DNA of 64,000 bases from positions 248,001 to 312,000 of the forward strand of contig NZ_JACIEW010000004.1 in NCBI RefSeq assembly GCF_014197055.1. Reading direction: 5' to 3'. Position numbers and translations under genes: made by a program. The notes under the pieces were generated by a model, which saw only the letters and a list, made by a program, of their open reading frames with translations, searched no databases and had not been told where the DNA came from. Positions 47,261 through 56,737 of the stretch are shown piece by piece; position 1 is the stretch's first letter, and each line of letters begins with the position of its first letter. The stretch comes from Devosia subaequoris. GTDB taxonomy: Bacteria; Pseudomonadota; Alphaproteobacteria; Rhizobiales; Devosiaceae.

Positions 47261-47812
47261 TTATTCGCTCTTGGCTTCTTCGCCTTCAGCGGCAGCGGCC
47301 TGTTCGGCGGCAGCAGCAGCGGCGGCGGCTTCGGCGTCCTTCGCAGCCTGTTCAGCGGCGAAAGCCTCGGCAGCAGCGATCTTCTCGGCTTCGCGGGCTT
47401 CCTTGGCGGCCTGGGCGGCGGTGCGCTCGGCGTCCTGGATCTTCTTGGTACGCGAATTGGTCGATTCGAAAATACGGGCCGACTTACCGCGACGATCACG
47501 CAGGTAGTACAGCTTGGCACGACGGACCTTACCGCGCTTGATCACTTCAATCGAAGCGATATTGGGCGAGTAGAGCGGGAATACGCGTTCCACGCCTTCG
47601 CCATAGGAAATCTTGCGGACAGTGAAGCTCTGCATGATGCCACCGCCGGAGCGGGCAATCACGACGCCTTCATAGGCCTGCGTGCGTTCCTTGTCGCCTT
47701 CGCGAATCTTGACCCATACCTTGACGGTGTCGCCATGGGAGAATTCGGGATGTTCGCGCTGGGTGGCGAGGGCCGCGACCTGTTCGGCCTCGATCTGTTC
47801 GATAATGTTCAT
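47261..47812 (-). CDS. rplS: 50S ribosomal protein L19 with long Ala/Glu-rich tail
   Basis: 183 residues. The first 125 form the conserved L19 ([78 protein letters not shown]). A tail of about 58 residues made of alanine, glutamate and lysine repeats follows and probably forms a long helix or stays unfolded; similar tails occur in rhizobial L19. Located at the bridge between the subunits. It follows trmD by 190 bases with a hairpin leader. Confidence 0.98.
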   Translation of the reverse strand: MNIIEQIEAEQVAALATQREHPEFSHGDTVKVWVKIREGDKERTQAYEGVVIARSGGGIMQSFTVRKISYGEGVERVFPLYSPNIASIEVIKRGKVRRAKLYYLRDRRGKSARIFESTNSRTKKIQDAERTAAQAAKEAREAEKIAAAEAFAAEQAAKDAEAAAAAAAAEQAAAAEGEEAKSE

Positions 47813-47840
47813 TTTTCGATCCGTTCTGATCTTTTCATAG

Positions 47841-47878
47841 GGACGACTCCTTGGCGGGCCTTTGCGGCCCCGTCGTCC
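47841..47878 (-). other. Two-part hairpin in the rplS leader
   Basis: GGACGAC (47841-47847) pairs with GTCGTCC (47872-47878), enclosing GGGCC (47856-47860) / GGCCC (47866-47870). It lies 29 bases upstream of the rplS start on its transcript. It could be a processing site or an autoregulatory leader; no known RNA family is claimed. Confidence 0.45.
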
Positions 47879-48002
47879 GGTCTTGGTTGGTAACGGAAGG
47901 GCAGTCTTCTTGGTCTTGCCGTATGCCGGTCCGATACGCCTAGCACACGAATGGGCGGCTCATAGGGGAAAACGGGGCAAGAGTCCAGCACCAATGCCAG
48001 TT

Positions 48003-48692
48003 TCAGCGCTCTTTGACCGGCAACAGGTCCGGCCGGCGCGCCGCGGTCAGCGCCAGTGATTGCTCGTGCCGCCATTTTGCTATTTTCCCGTGATCGCCCG
48101 AGGTCAGCACTGCGGGGATTTCTCGTCCTTCAAAGCTTTGCGGCCTGGTGTATTGCGGATATTCGAGCAGGCCGTTTTCGAAGCTTTCCTCGTCACGGCT
48201 GTCCAGCGCGCCGAGCACGCCGGGAATAAGCCGTACGACGGCCTCGAGCAGCACCATGGCGGCCACTTCGCCGCCGGCCAGCACATAGTCGCCGATGGAG
48301 ATTTCCTCGAGATTGCGGGCCTCGATGACGCGCTGGTCCACTCCCTCAAAGCGGCCGCAGACGATGATAGCACCGGGCCCGGTGGCCAGTTCATGGGCCC
48401 GGGCCTGGGTGAGCGGGGTGCCGCGCGGCGACATCAGGATGCGGGGGCGCAGATCCCCTGCCGGGGCGATGGTGTCGATGGCCCTGGCCAGAATATCGGG
48501 TTTGAGCACCATGCCAGCGCCGCCACCCGATGGCGTGTCGTCCACGGTGCGGTGGCGATCAGGCGCGAAGTCGCGCAACTGGGTGGCCTGCAGGGCCCAT
48601 AGGCCCTCATTAAGGCCGCGTCCCAGTACGGAAGCCCCCAGCGGCCCGGGAAACAGCTCGGGGAAGAGGGTAATGATATCGGCCGAAAACAT
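48003..48692 (-). CDS. trmD: tRNA (guanine-37-N1)-methyltransferase
   Basis: 229 residues. Methylates G37 to prevent frameshifting. Deep-trefoil-knot SPOUT enzyme: [68 protein letters not shown] and [20 protein letters not shown] are the knot and AdoMet loops. It shares one base with rimM. Confidence 0.98.
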   Translation of the reverse strand: MFSADIITLFPELFPGPLGASVLGRGLNEGLWALQATQLRDFAPDRHRTVDDTPSGGGAGMVLKPDILARAIDTIAPAGDLRPRILMSPRGTPLTQARAHELATGPGAIIVCGRFEGVDQRVIEARNLEEISIGDYVLAGGEVAAMVLLEAVVRLIPGVLGALDSRDEESFENGLLEYPQYTRPQSFEGREIPAVLTSGDHGKIAKWRHEQSLALTAARRPDLLPVKER

Positions 48693-49228
48693 CAGTCCGG
48701 CTCTTCCTCACCGGGCTCGGCGTCGAGCGGTGGGGCAATGACCAGATAGCCATCGGCAACCCGGATGAGAGGAACGACGGCCTTGGTGAAGGGATAAAGA
48801 AAACTGTCGCCCGAGCGTTCATCGCGCACCTCCAGGATGTCTCCGGCGCCGTGATCGTAGATGGCGCTGACCACGCCGATCGACACGCCGTTGTCGAGAC
48901 GGGCATCGAGCCCGATCAAGTCGGCGTGGTAGAAATCGTCCTCATCCTCGATTTCCGGCAGGCGGTCGCGCTCGACATAAAGCTCGACGCCATTCAGCGA
49001 TTCGGCGGCATTGCGGTCGCGCACGCCTTCGATGCGGGCAATCAGCACGGTCTTTTGCAGCCGCGCCGATTCAATGGTGATGACCAGCCCCGGCCGATTG
49101 GTCTCGAGGGGCCCGTAATCAGCAATCGCCTCCGGGTCCTGGGTGTGGGAGGCGATGCGCACCTCGCCCTTGATGCCATGCGCGGCGCCGATCGTGCCCA
49201 TCAGAATGCGAGAGGAAGTATCTGCCAT
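48692..49228 (-). CDS. rimM: Ribosome maturation factor RimM
   Basis: 178 residues. Assists 30S head assembly with S19. The N-terminal barrel begins [20 protein letters not shown], with [20 protein letters not shown], and the PRC-barrel part has [18 protein letters not shown] and [19 protein letters not shown]. Usually rpsP (and ffh) lie upstream; here a DUF4893 gene does. One-base overlap with trmD. Confidence 0.97.
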   Translation of the reverse strand: MADTSSRILMGTIGAAHGIKGEVRIASHTQDPEAIADYGPLETNRPGLVITIESARLQKTVLIARIEGVRDRNAAESLNGVELYVERDRLPEIEDEDDFYHADLIGLDARLDNGVSIGVVSAIYDHGAGDILEVRDERSGDSFLYPFTKAVVPLIRVADGYLVIAPPLDAEPGEEEPD

Positions 49229-49290
49229 CGGCCTTCTCTTTGTTGTTGGTATGGCTCCATAGCAGCGCCACCGGTAGGCGCAAGGGCCCG

Positions 49291-49884
49291 TCAGCGTGCC
49301 GGCACCAGTTCGATAACGTCATGGGTCGATTCAAAGCGCGGAAATGGCAGTTCCAGGCGATAGCGCACGGGCTTGCCGTCGACCTTGTAGAGGCAACCGA
49401 CCTGGCTGCGATCCCCTTCCTCCTGATAGGGACGGGGATCCTCGTCTCCATAGTGAAGCGCACCCCGATAGAAATGGCCGCCAGCGTCGGTCGCGAGCAG
49501 ATCGCCGCTGAACCGTTGCGATCCGGTAAGCTTTTCAATCTTCGTGCCGCCCTGGGCAACAACGCAGTCGAAATAGCTGTAGGCAGTCAATGGCAGTAAA
49601 CCGCCGAGCTTGATGGTGCGGCAGCGATAGTTTCCGTCCGGCACCGGAGCCTGGGGAGCAATGCCGGGTGCGAACAAAAGCGAGACCAGTTCGCGATCTG
49701 CGGCACTCTCGGCGCGCAAGGCTTCGGCCAGCCCCCTGGTTCGGGCTATTCCAAGACCGTCCATGCGATCCGCATCGAACGGACTGATCGAGGCATTGTC
49801 AGGAACCGCGCAGGCGAGCGGGGCAATAGCGGGCAGCGCAGCGAGCATGGCAAGGGCGATAGCGGAGGATCGAAACAGTCTCAT
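49291..49884 (-). CDS. DUF4893 domain-containing exported protein
   Basis: 197 residues. A signal peptide (MRLFRSSAIALAMLAALPAI, cleavage probably after LACA) is followed by a DUF4893 domain: DADRMDGLGIARTRGLAEAL, YRCRTIKLGGLLPLTAYSYF, GSQRFSGDLLATDAGGHFY, and SQVGCLYKVDGKPVRYRLEL. Two conserved cysteine regions (CRTIK and GCLYK) suggest a disulfide. Function unknown. AAGGAG precedes the ATG; the longer frame upstream is unsupported. Confidence 0.85.
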   Translation of the reverse strand: MRLFRSSAIALAMLAALPAIAPLACAVPDNASISPFDADRMDGLGIARTRGLAEALRAESAADRELVSLLFAPGIAPQAPVPDGNYRCRTIKLGGLLPLTAYSYFDCVVAQGGTKIEKLTGSQRFSGDLLATDAGGHFYRGALHYGDEDPRPYQEEGDRSQVGCLYKVDGKPVRYRLELPFPRFESTHDVIELVPAR

Positions 49885-49966
49885 CCGTGTCTCCTTTGGA
49901 GCTTTGGCAGGGAACCTTGCACGCCATGGGGTCTTACTCAAGCAAAGCCAGATTGGAGAACTCGCC

Positions 49967-50350
49967 ATGTCCCAGATCCTGACCGACCGTGAAGCCATTC
50001 GCCAGTGGGTCGCCGCGCGGGGCGGCAATCCCATTCTGATGGACGTGCCCGATGGCTCGCAGAACCGCACCGTGCTGCAGCTGACCTTTGGTCAGCACGC
50101 CCTGAACAGCGACGGCAATGAGGGCCCCGACCGGGTTGGCGGGTTCCATCTCGTCAGCTGGGAAGAATGGTTTACCGCGCTCGAAGAAGGGGGACTGGCG
50201 CTCAAGGTGTCCGACGATCCTGCCGGTGGTAATGAAGCTGAATTCGAGTTTGTGGCGCGGGAAGAGGCTGACCGCGAAAGCACCGACGCGGCCCAGAAAC
50301 CGGCCTCGATCGTAACCGAGGGACCAAATCTGGCCAATCGCGGCTACTGA
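49967..50350 (+). CDS. Hypothetical small acidic protein
   Basis: 127 residues, no named family. SQILTDREAIRQWVAARGGN and a DRVGGFHLVSWEEWFTALEE middle suggest a compact alpha/beta fold; the tail (EADRESTDAAQ) is acidic and probably disordered. TTGGAGAA provides a ribosome site at ATG 49967, which supports a real gene. It overlaps the end of the convergent metallopeptidase by seven bases. Confidence 0.7.
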   Translation: MSQILTDREAIRQWVAARGGNPILMDVPDGSQNRTVLQLTFGQHALNSDGNEGPDRVGGFHLVSWEEWFTALEEGGLALKVSDDPAGGNEAEFEFVAREEADRESTDAAQKPASIVTEGPNLANRGY

Positions 50351-50784
50351 TCCTGTTCCTCGGCGTCGGCGAGAGCTTCCAGGGCCTCCATGTCCGCGTC
50401 GGAAAAACCGAAATGGTGTCCCAGTTCGTGGATCAGCACATGGGTGACGATTTCGCCCAGGGTATTGTCGTCGTGTTCGGCCCAATAGTCGAGAATGGCG
50501 CGGCGGTAGAGATAGACCGTATTGGGCATCTGGCCGGTCTGGGGCGTGGCGCCGTCTTCTGTCAGGCCAACGCCGGAAAACAGCCCCATCAGCTCGAACG
50601 GGCTTTCCATGCCGAAGTCTTGAAGGATTTCGTCCTCGGCGAATTCGGCCACTGAGCAGGTGACGTCGGCCGCTAGAGAGGCAAAAGGCTCCGGCAGGTC
50701 GGCCAGTGCCGCGCTCGCCAGAGCCTCTAGATCATCCAATGTCGGGGCATAGAGCCCCGACCAGTCTGTCTTGCTTAGTGCCAC
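50344..50784 (-). CDS. Metallopeptidase (minimal zincin) family protein
   Basis: 146 residues from GTG 50784, which overlaps the leuC stop. Predicted small cytosolic zinc peptidase of the DUF1025/zincin type: the HExxH site lies in [20 protein letters not shown] near residue 120, preceded by [12 protein letters not shown] and [15 protein letters not shown]. The third zinc ligand is probably the aspartate of the GFSD segment. Substrate unknown. Neighbouring leuC in this way is common in Rhizobiales. Confidence 0.88.
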   Translation of the reverse strand: MALSKTDWSGLYAPTLDDLEALASAALADLPEPFASLAADVTCSVAEFAEDEILQDFGMESPFELMGLFSGVGLTEDGATPQTGQMPNTVYLYRRAILDYWAEHDDNTLGEIVTHVLIHELGHHFGFSDADMEALEALADAEEQDQ

Positions 50785-52181
50785 TCGCGGATGTCGACGA
50801 AGTGACCGGCAATGGCAGCCGCAGCGGCCATGGCAGGGGACACCAGATGGGTGCGGCCCTTGAAGCCCTGTCGACCCTCGAAATTGCGATTGGACGTAGA
50901 GGCGCAGCGTTCGCCGGGCGCCAGCTTGTCCGGGTTCATCGCCAGGCACATCGAGCAACCTGGCTCACGCCACTCGAAACCGGCATTCTTGAAGACCACA
51001 TCGAGGCCTTCGGCCTCTGCCTGGGCCTTCACCAGACCCGAACCGGGGACGACCATGGCCGAAACGTGGCCCGCCACCTGCTGCTCACCGATGACGGCAG
51101 CGGCGGCACGCAGATCTTCGATGCGGCCATTGGTGCACGAGCCGATAAAGACCCGGTCGAGCTTGATGTCAGTGATCGGGGTGCCGGGCTTCAATCCCAT
51201 ATAGTCCAGCGCCCGCCACTTGGAGGCGCGCTTGTTTTCATCGGCAATGTCGTCGGGATTGGGCACAGCGCCGGTAACCGAGATCACGTCTTCGGGCGAG
51301 GAGCCCCAAGAGACGATCGGCGGCAGATTGGCGGCGTCGAGCACCACGACCTTGTCGTAATGGGCGCCTTCGTCGGTGTTCAGCGTCTTCCAGTAGTCCA
51401 GCGCCATATCCCAGGCCTTGCCGGTTGGCGCGCGCGGCCGATCCTTGACGTAGGCGAAGGTTTTTTCATCCGGTGCGATCAGGCCGGCGCGGGCGCCGCC
51501 TTCAATGGTCATGTTGCAGACCGTCATGCGGCCTTCCATCGAGAGCGAGCGAATGGCTTCGCCAGCAAATTCGATCACATGGCCGGTGCCGCCTGCGGTG
51601 CCGATCTCCCCGATAATGGCCAGGATGATGTCCTTGGCCGTAACGCCGGGGGGCAATTGCCCGTCGACGCGCACCAGCATGTTCTTGGCCTTTTGCTGGA
51701 TCAGCGTCTGGGTGGCGAGCACATGCTCGACTTCCGAGGTGCCGATGCCATGGGCCAGGGCGCCAAAAGCACCATGGGTCGAGGTGTGCGAGTCGCCGCA
51801 GACAATGGTCATGCCGGGCAGGGTGAAGCCCTGTTCCGGGCCAACGATGTGCACAATGCCCTGACGATTGTCGAACGGGTCGTAATATTCGATGCCGAAA
51901 TGCTTGGTGTTGTCGGCCAGCGCGGCGATCTGCACGGCGCTTTCCGGATCGGGATTGGGCAGAGACCGATCGGTGGTGGGCACATTGTGGTCGACCACGG
52001 CCAGCGTCCGCTCAGGATGGCGCACCGTGCGGTTGTTCATCCTCAGGCCCTCAAAGGCCTGCGGGCTGGTCACTTCGTGCACCAGATGCCGGTCGATATA
52101 AAGCAGGCTGGTGCCGTCCTCGTTGTTCTGGACCAGATGGTCGTCCCAGATCTTGTCGTAGAGCGTGCGGGCCTTGGTCAT
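50775..52181 (-). CDS. leuC: 3-isopropylmalate dehydratase large subunit
   Basis: 468 residues. Aconitase-family isomerase of leucine synthesis, needs LeuD as partner (not in this window). Signatures: [47 protein letters not shown] with the first iron-sulfur cysteine, [20 protein letters not shown] and [20 protein letters not shown] for the other two. ATG 52181 is selected over 17 more residues of open frame. Confidence 0.98.
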   Translation of the reverse strand: MTKARTLYDKIWDDHLVQNNEDGTSLLYIDRHLVHEVTSPQAFEGLRMNNRTVRHPERTLAVVDHNVPTTDRSLPNPDPESAVQIAALADNTKHFGIEYYDPFDNRQGIVHIVGPEQGFTLPGMTIVCGDSHTSTHGAFGALAHGIGTSEVEHVLATQTLIQQKAKNMLVRVDGQLPPGVTAKDIILAIIGEIGTAGGTGHVIEFAGEAIRSLSMEGRMTVCNMTIEGGARAGLIAPDEKTFAYVKDRPRAPTGKAWDMALDYWKTLNTDEGAHYDKVVVLDAANLPPIVSWGSSPEDVISVTGAVPNPDDIADENKRASKWRALDYMGLKPGTPITDIKLDRVFIGSCTNGRIEDLRAAAAVIGEQQVAGHVSAMVVPGSGLVKAQAEAEGLDVVFKNAGFEWREPGCSMCLAMNPDKLAPGERCASTSNRNFEGRQGFKGRTHLVSPAMAAAAAIAGHFVDIREWH

Positions 52182-52291
52182 ATCCGTAGGTTCCGGGGCA
52201 GGAATGAAAGATTGGAGTGGTTCTAAGCCCAAGCCGGGGCGGGGGTCAAGCAGAACCGTACTCGCGGGTACGGTGGCGGGTGTCGATCAGG

Positions 52292-53617
52292 CTATCTAGC
52301 GCCAATGACACTCCAAAAGCCCAGACGGCGGCGTACCAGCCAGACCATGGCAATGGTCGCCAGGCAGATGGTGATCGTGGTGCCAATAGCCGCCCCAAGA
52401 GAACCGAGGTGTAAGATCAGTAGGAAATCGAGCACGATGGCCAGAGCGGCACAGCCGGACAGAGCGAGCGCCAGATGGTTCTGCTCGCCCGTCATCAGCA
52501 GCAGGAACTTGGTTGGCCCGGCCGCAGCCTGCACTACCAGCCCGACCAGCAGGATCATCAGCAGTGGACTGGCGCTGACAAAGTCGGGACCGAACAGGCC
52601 GAGGGCCAGGGGGGCGCCGGCTGCCATCAGCAGCGCTGCCAGCAGGGTCGGCCAGAAGGACCAGACGACAAACTTCTTTACCAGCGCGGTCAGCTCGTCA
52701 TGGCGGCCAGCGGCATGGAGGCGGGCGAGCTGGGCGCTGGAAATCGCCGAGATGGCGAACATGACATAGGACACCAGCGCCGCCAGGCGCGAGGCGGCGT
52801 AAAAGGCGCCTCCGGCTTCGGGGCCGGAAATGGCGTTGACCAGCATGACGTCGATGCTGGTGACCAACATGAAATAGCCGTCAACCGCGACGATGGCCCA
52901 GGAGCCCCCCAGCCAGGCACGCGGTTCGTAGCGCGGCGGTCCCTCCAGTATCGAACCGAGATGGTGGCGGATCACGCCCCATTGCACGGCCCAGGTCAGC
53001 AGCAGGGCGACAAGCATCGCCCAGATGGCGGTGGGGGCATTGACGGATAAGCCCAGCGCGTGGAATGCGCCCAGCGTTGCAAGGAAGAGAACAGGCCGGA
53101 GCATGAAGCTGGGGAAGTAGGCGAGCCAGGCCGGCCCGTCGGCGCGGGCAATGCCTTTACCGATATCGACCTGGGCGAATAGTGGAATGCAGAGACAGCC
53201 AATGAGCAGCGCCTCCTTCTGCCCACCGGTCAGACCGAGCGCGGCGCTGGAGACCAAAGTGGCGATCAATGCTGTTGCCAGCAGGCTGATGGCGAAGACG
53301 GCAAGCTGTGAGAAGATCACGATGCCCTTGACGCCCGCGCGGTCCTGCCGTTCGAGCGCTCCCGCGGCAAAACGGGTGGTGGAGCTGGCCATGCCCAGTT
53401 GCACCAAGGTCCCGGCCAATGTCACCCAGACCCAAGCATTGGAAAAAATACCGAACTCGACCAGCCCCATCCATCGGGCAATCACCAATTGTGAAAGGAA
53501 GGTCACCAGCGACCCGCCAATCCGGACCCCGAATGAGAGAATGGCGTCGCCGCCCCCGCCCTGTTTGAAGGCGAGGCGCCGCAGTCGCGCCATCGAGCCG
53601 AGGGGGACGTCGCTCAT
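52292..53617 (-). CDS. Polysaccharide flippase-like membrane protein (Wzx/MATE fold)
   Basis: 441 residues, 12-14 membrane helices. The start LRRLAFKQGGGGDAILSFGV and LVIARWMGLVEFGIFSNAWVW resemble Wzx/oligosaccharide-flippase proteins that move lipid-linked glycans across the inner membrane. ATG 53617 is one base after the ATP-grasp stop, so the pair is translationally coupled. No other glycan genes are near, so the cargo is unknown. Confidence 0.82.
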   Translation of the reverse strand: MSDVPLGSMARLRRLAFKQGGGGDAILSFGVRIGGSLVTFLSQLVIARWMGLVEFGIFSNAWVWVTLAGTLVQLGMASSTTRFAAGALERQDRAGVKGIVIFSQLAVFAISLLATALIATLVSSAALGLTGGQKEALLIGCLCIPLFAQVDIGKGIARADGPAWLAYFPSFMLRPVLFLATLGAFHALGLSVNAPTAIWAMLVALLLTWAVQWGVIRHHLGSILEGPPRYEPRAWLGGSWAIVAVDGYFMLVTSIDVMLVNAISGPEAGGAFYAASRLAALVSYVMFAISAISSAQLARLHAAGRHDELTALVKKFVVWSFWPTLLAALLMAAGAPLALGLFGPDFVSASPLLMILLVGLVVQAAAGPTKFLLLMTGEQNHLALALSGCAALAIVLDFLLILHLGSLGAAIGTTITICLATIAMVWLVRRRLGFWSVIGAR

Positions 53618-53618
53618 C

Positions 53619-54857
53619 TCAGCCCGACTTTCTTTGAACGCGTCGCTCAAGATCTGGCTCGGCGCGGCGAAGCGCCCTGTTTTTGGCAATTCTGGGCGCC
53701 ATTTTCAGCTGCGCTAGTGCGGGACCCAGATCATGGCGCACGAAGGTATCGGAACGCTCGCGGCCCAATGCCCAGCTCACAGGCTGCAGGGCGAAGCCGG
53801 CAAGGCGATGCAGCGCCTGTGGCCATTGGCCGGGGGCGGTGCGAAAGGTCATGGCTATAGCGTGCAGGTCGCGCAGAAAATTTCGCCCGCGCAATCCGAC
53901 CCGATAATCCACTTGGGGGCGCGTGCGGCCCTCAACGTGTTGCTCGAACAGGTAAAGGGGAAAATCGACTCCGGATGCGACGGCCAGAGGAAGGGAGCCC
54001 CAGAGGCGGGCATTAACCTCGATTAGAATGAAGTTTCCTGTTCGATCCTGGCGGAATTCGACCATCGCAACGCCGTCCAGATCGGTTGCGGCCGAGATCG
54101 CTCTCGCCGCCGCGTGCAGGCGCGGGTCAATCGCTTCGCTGATCCGCAGTGAACTGCCGCCTTCAGTGCCGGTCTCACCCAGCCGCCGATGCTGAAAGGC
54201 CTGGCTGATGACCCCGTCCCTGGCCAAGACGGACAGGCCAAGCCCGTCCCCGTCAAAGTAGCGTTCGGCCAGCACGCCCTCGCGGGTCGGGACAGTGGCC
54301 AGAAAGGCCTCGAGTTCAGCGATCGTGTTGACCTGGACGACGCCGTTGCGAGCGGTCAGATTGGCCAGGTGATACGACCGGGTTTGCTTGATCAGAAGCG
54401 GCAGGCCGAGCTCCGCCACAAGGCTTTGGGCGCTGTCATCGTCCCGCACTGGGCGCCCCGGGGCAGTGGGCACGCCGAGCCGGGCGCAGAGTTCTCGGGT
54501 CTTTTGCTTGTCGTTGAGAACGTCCAGCGTGCCATGAGCCGGAAGCGCGATGGTCTGATCGGCGAAGCGATCCCGGTTCTGATCGAGCGGCAGCATGGAT
54601 CGCTCGCAGCAGGGCAGGAGCAGATCGAAACGCTGCTGATCGAGCAGATGCCGCAGTTCATCGAGCCAGGCGCCGGGATTGTCGCTGTAGCGCGGGAGAT
54701 GGTGAACACCGCTTACATAGCGTGACCGCATCGTTGGGCTGTTCCAATTGAACGGCGCCAGGTGCACAGCAATGCCCGCCCGCCCCAGCGAACGCACCGC
54801 CGTCAGGACGCTGCGGTCATCATCGCCAAATATGAGAACCTTTCTCATCAGCCGCAC
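53619..54857 (-). CDS. ATP-grasp domain protein
   Basis: 412 residues from GTG 54857 (ATG 54848 alternative). N-terminal KVLIFGDDDRSVLTAVRSLG, then the ATP-grasp core: [52 protein letters not shown], and GNFILIEVNARLWGSLPLAV with the Mg-binding Glu-Asn. Such enzymes form amide or ester bonds using ATP; carbamoyl-phosphate-like family members modify surface polysaccharides. The following flippase supports that, but the substrate is unknown. Confidence 0.82.
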   Translation of the reverse strand: MRLMRKVLIFGDDDRSVLTAVRSLGRAGIAVHLAPFNWNSPTMRSRYVSGVHHLPRYSDNPGAWLDELRHLLDQQRFDLLLPCCERSMLPLDQNRDRFADQTIALPAHGTLDVLNDKQKTRELCARLGVPTAPGRPVRDDDSAQSLVAELGLPLLIKQTRSYHLANLTARNGVVQVNTIAELEAFLATVPTREGVLAERYFDGDGLGLSVLARDGVISQAFQHRRLGETGTEGGSSLRISEAIDPRLHAAARAISAATDLDGVAMVEFRQDRTGNFILIEVNARLWGSLPLAVASGVDFPLYLFEQHVEGRTRPQVDYRVGLRGRNFLRDLHAIAMTFRTAPGQWPQALHRLAGFALQPVSWALGRERSDTFVRHDLGPALAQLKMAPRIAKNRALRRAEPDLERRVQRKSG

Positions 54858-55047
54858 TGCCCCACAAGCTGACGGGCAGAAGCCGAAAAGCCAAATGATT
54901 CAATGTTCCCGACTTGCATCTTGCGTGCCTTTTCTTCGCCGCGCTTGAGCCTACGCGGCGTGAGAAGTGTGACACAGGCGGGATCAAGAAGGTCTTACCG
55001 AAACCGGCCAGCAAAATTACAATCTGGTAACTTTCCGGTCACCTTGC

Positions 55048-56631
55048 CTAATGCCGGAAATGGCGCATGCCGGTCATCACCATGGCGATGCCAGCGGCGT
55101 CTGCAGCGGCGATCACCTCTTCGTCGCGCATGGATCCACCGGGCTGGATCACGGCGGTGGCGCCGGCTGCAACGAGCGCTTCCAGGCCATCGGCGAAGGG
55201 GAAGAAGGCGTCGGAGGCCACGACCGACCCGTGGGTCAGAGCCCCGTCGATACCGGCGGCCTCGGCAGCGTCGATCGATTTGCGATGCGCCACGCGAGCG
55301 GAGTCCACCCGACTCATCTGCCCGGCGCCAATACCGGCGGTGGCGCCGTCCTTGACGTAAATGATGGCATTGGACTTGACGTGCTTGGCCACCTTGGCGG
55401 CCAGCTTCAAATCCACCAACTCCTGTTCGGTCGGCTGGCGCCTGGTGACGACTCGCAATTCACAATCATCGACATTACGATTGTCGCGACCCTGGACCAG
55501 CAGGCCGCCGGATACCGATTTTACCGTCAAACCGTCGGCCTTGGGGTCGGCGACACCGCCAGTCAGCAGCAGGCGCAGATTCTTCTTGGCGGCGATGATC
55601 TCCTGCGCCTCGGCGCTCGCGGACGGCGCGACAATCACCTCGGTGAACACCTTGACGATTTCGGTGGCAGTCTCGGCGTCGATTTCGCGATTGGTGGCGA
55701 CAATGCCGCCAAAGGCCGAGACCGGATCAGTCCGCAAAGCCTTGAGATAGGCGGATTTAAGATCATCGGCCACAGCCACGCCACAGGGATTGGCATGCTT
55801 GATGATGGCCACGGCAGCGGTCTCGGCAGGATCGAACTCAGAGACCAGCTCGAAGGCGGCGTCGGTATCGTTGATATTGTTGTAGCTCAGGGTCTTGCCC
55901 TGCACCTGGGTAGCGGTGGCAACGCCGGGGCGCTCCTCGCCAGTCTTGTAGAAGGCGGCCCATTGGTGAGGGTTTTCGCCATAGCGCATGACTTCGCTCA
56001 ACGTGCCGGCAAAGCTGCGATAATTGACATCGGCAAAGTCGATCTCGCGGGCGAACCAGCTCGAGATGGCGCTGTCATAGGCGGCAGTGCGAGCATAGGC
56101 CTTGGCGGCAAGGCGCTGGCGCAGCGCGAAGGGAATGCCTCCCGATTTGATGGCTTCAAGAATGACCGGGTAGTCGGCCGGGTCGACCACGACGGTAACG
56201 AAGGCATGGTTCTTGGCCGCCGAGCGCACCATGGCCGGGCCGCCAATGTCGATATTCTCGATGATCTCGTCATAGCTGGCGCCGGAGGCGACGGTCTTCT
56301 CGAATGGATAAAGATTGACCGCAACCAGATCGATCGGGCCGATTTCGTGTGCGTCCATCGCAGCCTGGTGTTCGGGATTGTCGCGTACCGAGAGCAAGCC
56401 GCCATGCACCTTGGGGTGCAGCGTTTTGACCCGGCCGTCCATCATTTCGGGAAAACCGGTCAGATCGGAAATATCGCGCACCGGCAGGCCGGCCTCGCTG
56501 ATCAGGCGATGGGTGCCACCGGTCGAGACCAGTTCAACCCCGGCTTCGGACAGGCCGCTGGCGAAATCGGCCATGCCGGATTTGTCGAATACCGAAAGCA
56601 GTGCCCGACCGACACTTACCGTCTTGCCCAT
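55048..56631 (-). CDS. purH: Bifunctional AICAR transformylase/IMP cyclohydrolase
   Basis: 527 residues. Last two steps of IMP synthesis. N-terminal cyclohydrolase: [51 protein letters not shown], and [17 protein letters not shown]-terminal transformylase: [30 protein letters not shown], and [12 protein letters not shown] with the catalytic Lys-His. ATG 56631 matches the conserved start. Last gene of the rsmB-heparinase-purH row. Confidence 0.98.
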   Translation of the reverse strand: MGKTVSVGRALLSVFDKSGMADFASGLSEAGVELVSTGGTHRLISEAGLPVRDISDLTGFPEMMDGRVKTLHPKVHGGLLSVRDNPEHQAAMDAHEIGPIDLVAVNLYPFEKTVASGASYDEIIENIDIGGPAMVRSAAKNHAFVTVVVDPADYPVILEAIKSGGIPFALRQRLAAKAYARTAAYDSAISSWFAREIDFADVNYRSFAGTLSEVMRYGENPHQWAAFYKTGEERPGVATATQVQGKTLSYNNINDTDAAFELVSEFDPAETAAVAIIKHANPCGVAVADDLKSAYLKALRTDPVSAFGGIVATNREIDAETATEIVKVFTEVIVAPSASAEAQEIIAAKKNLRLLLTGGVADPKADGLTVKSVSGGLLVQGRDNRNVDDCELRVVTRRQPTEQELVDLKLAAKVAKHVKSNAIIYVKDGATAGIGAGQMSRVDSARVAHRKSIDAAEAAGIDGALTHGSVVASDAFFPFADGLEALVAAGATAVIQPGGSMRDEEVIAAADAAGIAMVMTGMRHFRH

Positions 56632-56737
56632 GAGATCTGTCTCGCGCTTTTCAGAAAATGGAGGATTTCGCGGCTGCGCTAGCACGAGACGGTCAAAACG
56701 CCAATCGCTTTGCGTTCCTTAGGCCCGGATTTGCGCA

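Noticed and set aside
47809-48075. 88-residue open frame across the rplS leader
   Set aside because: It overlaps trmD and its composition is not protein-like; the hairpin leader is a better explanation.
50706-52226. A 506-residue open frame antisense to leuC
   Set aside because: Antisense to leuC, no recognisable motif.
55051-56682. A 543-residue open frame antisense to purH
   Set aside because: It is a mirror of the conserved purH gene in high-GC DNA; no domains or ribosome site.
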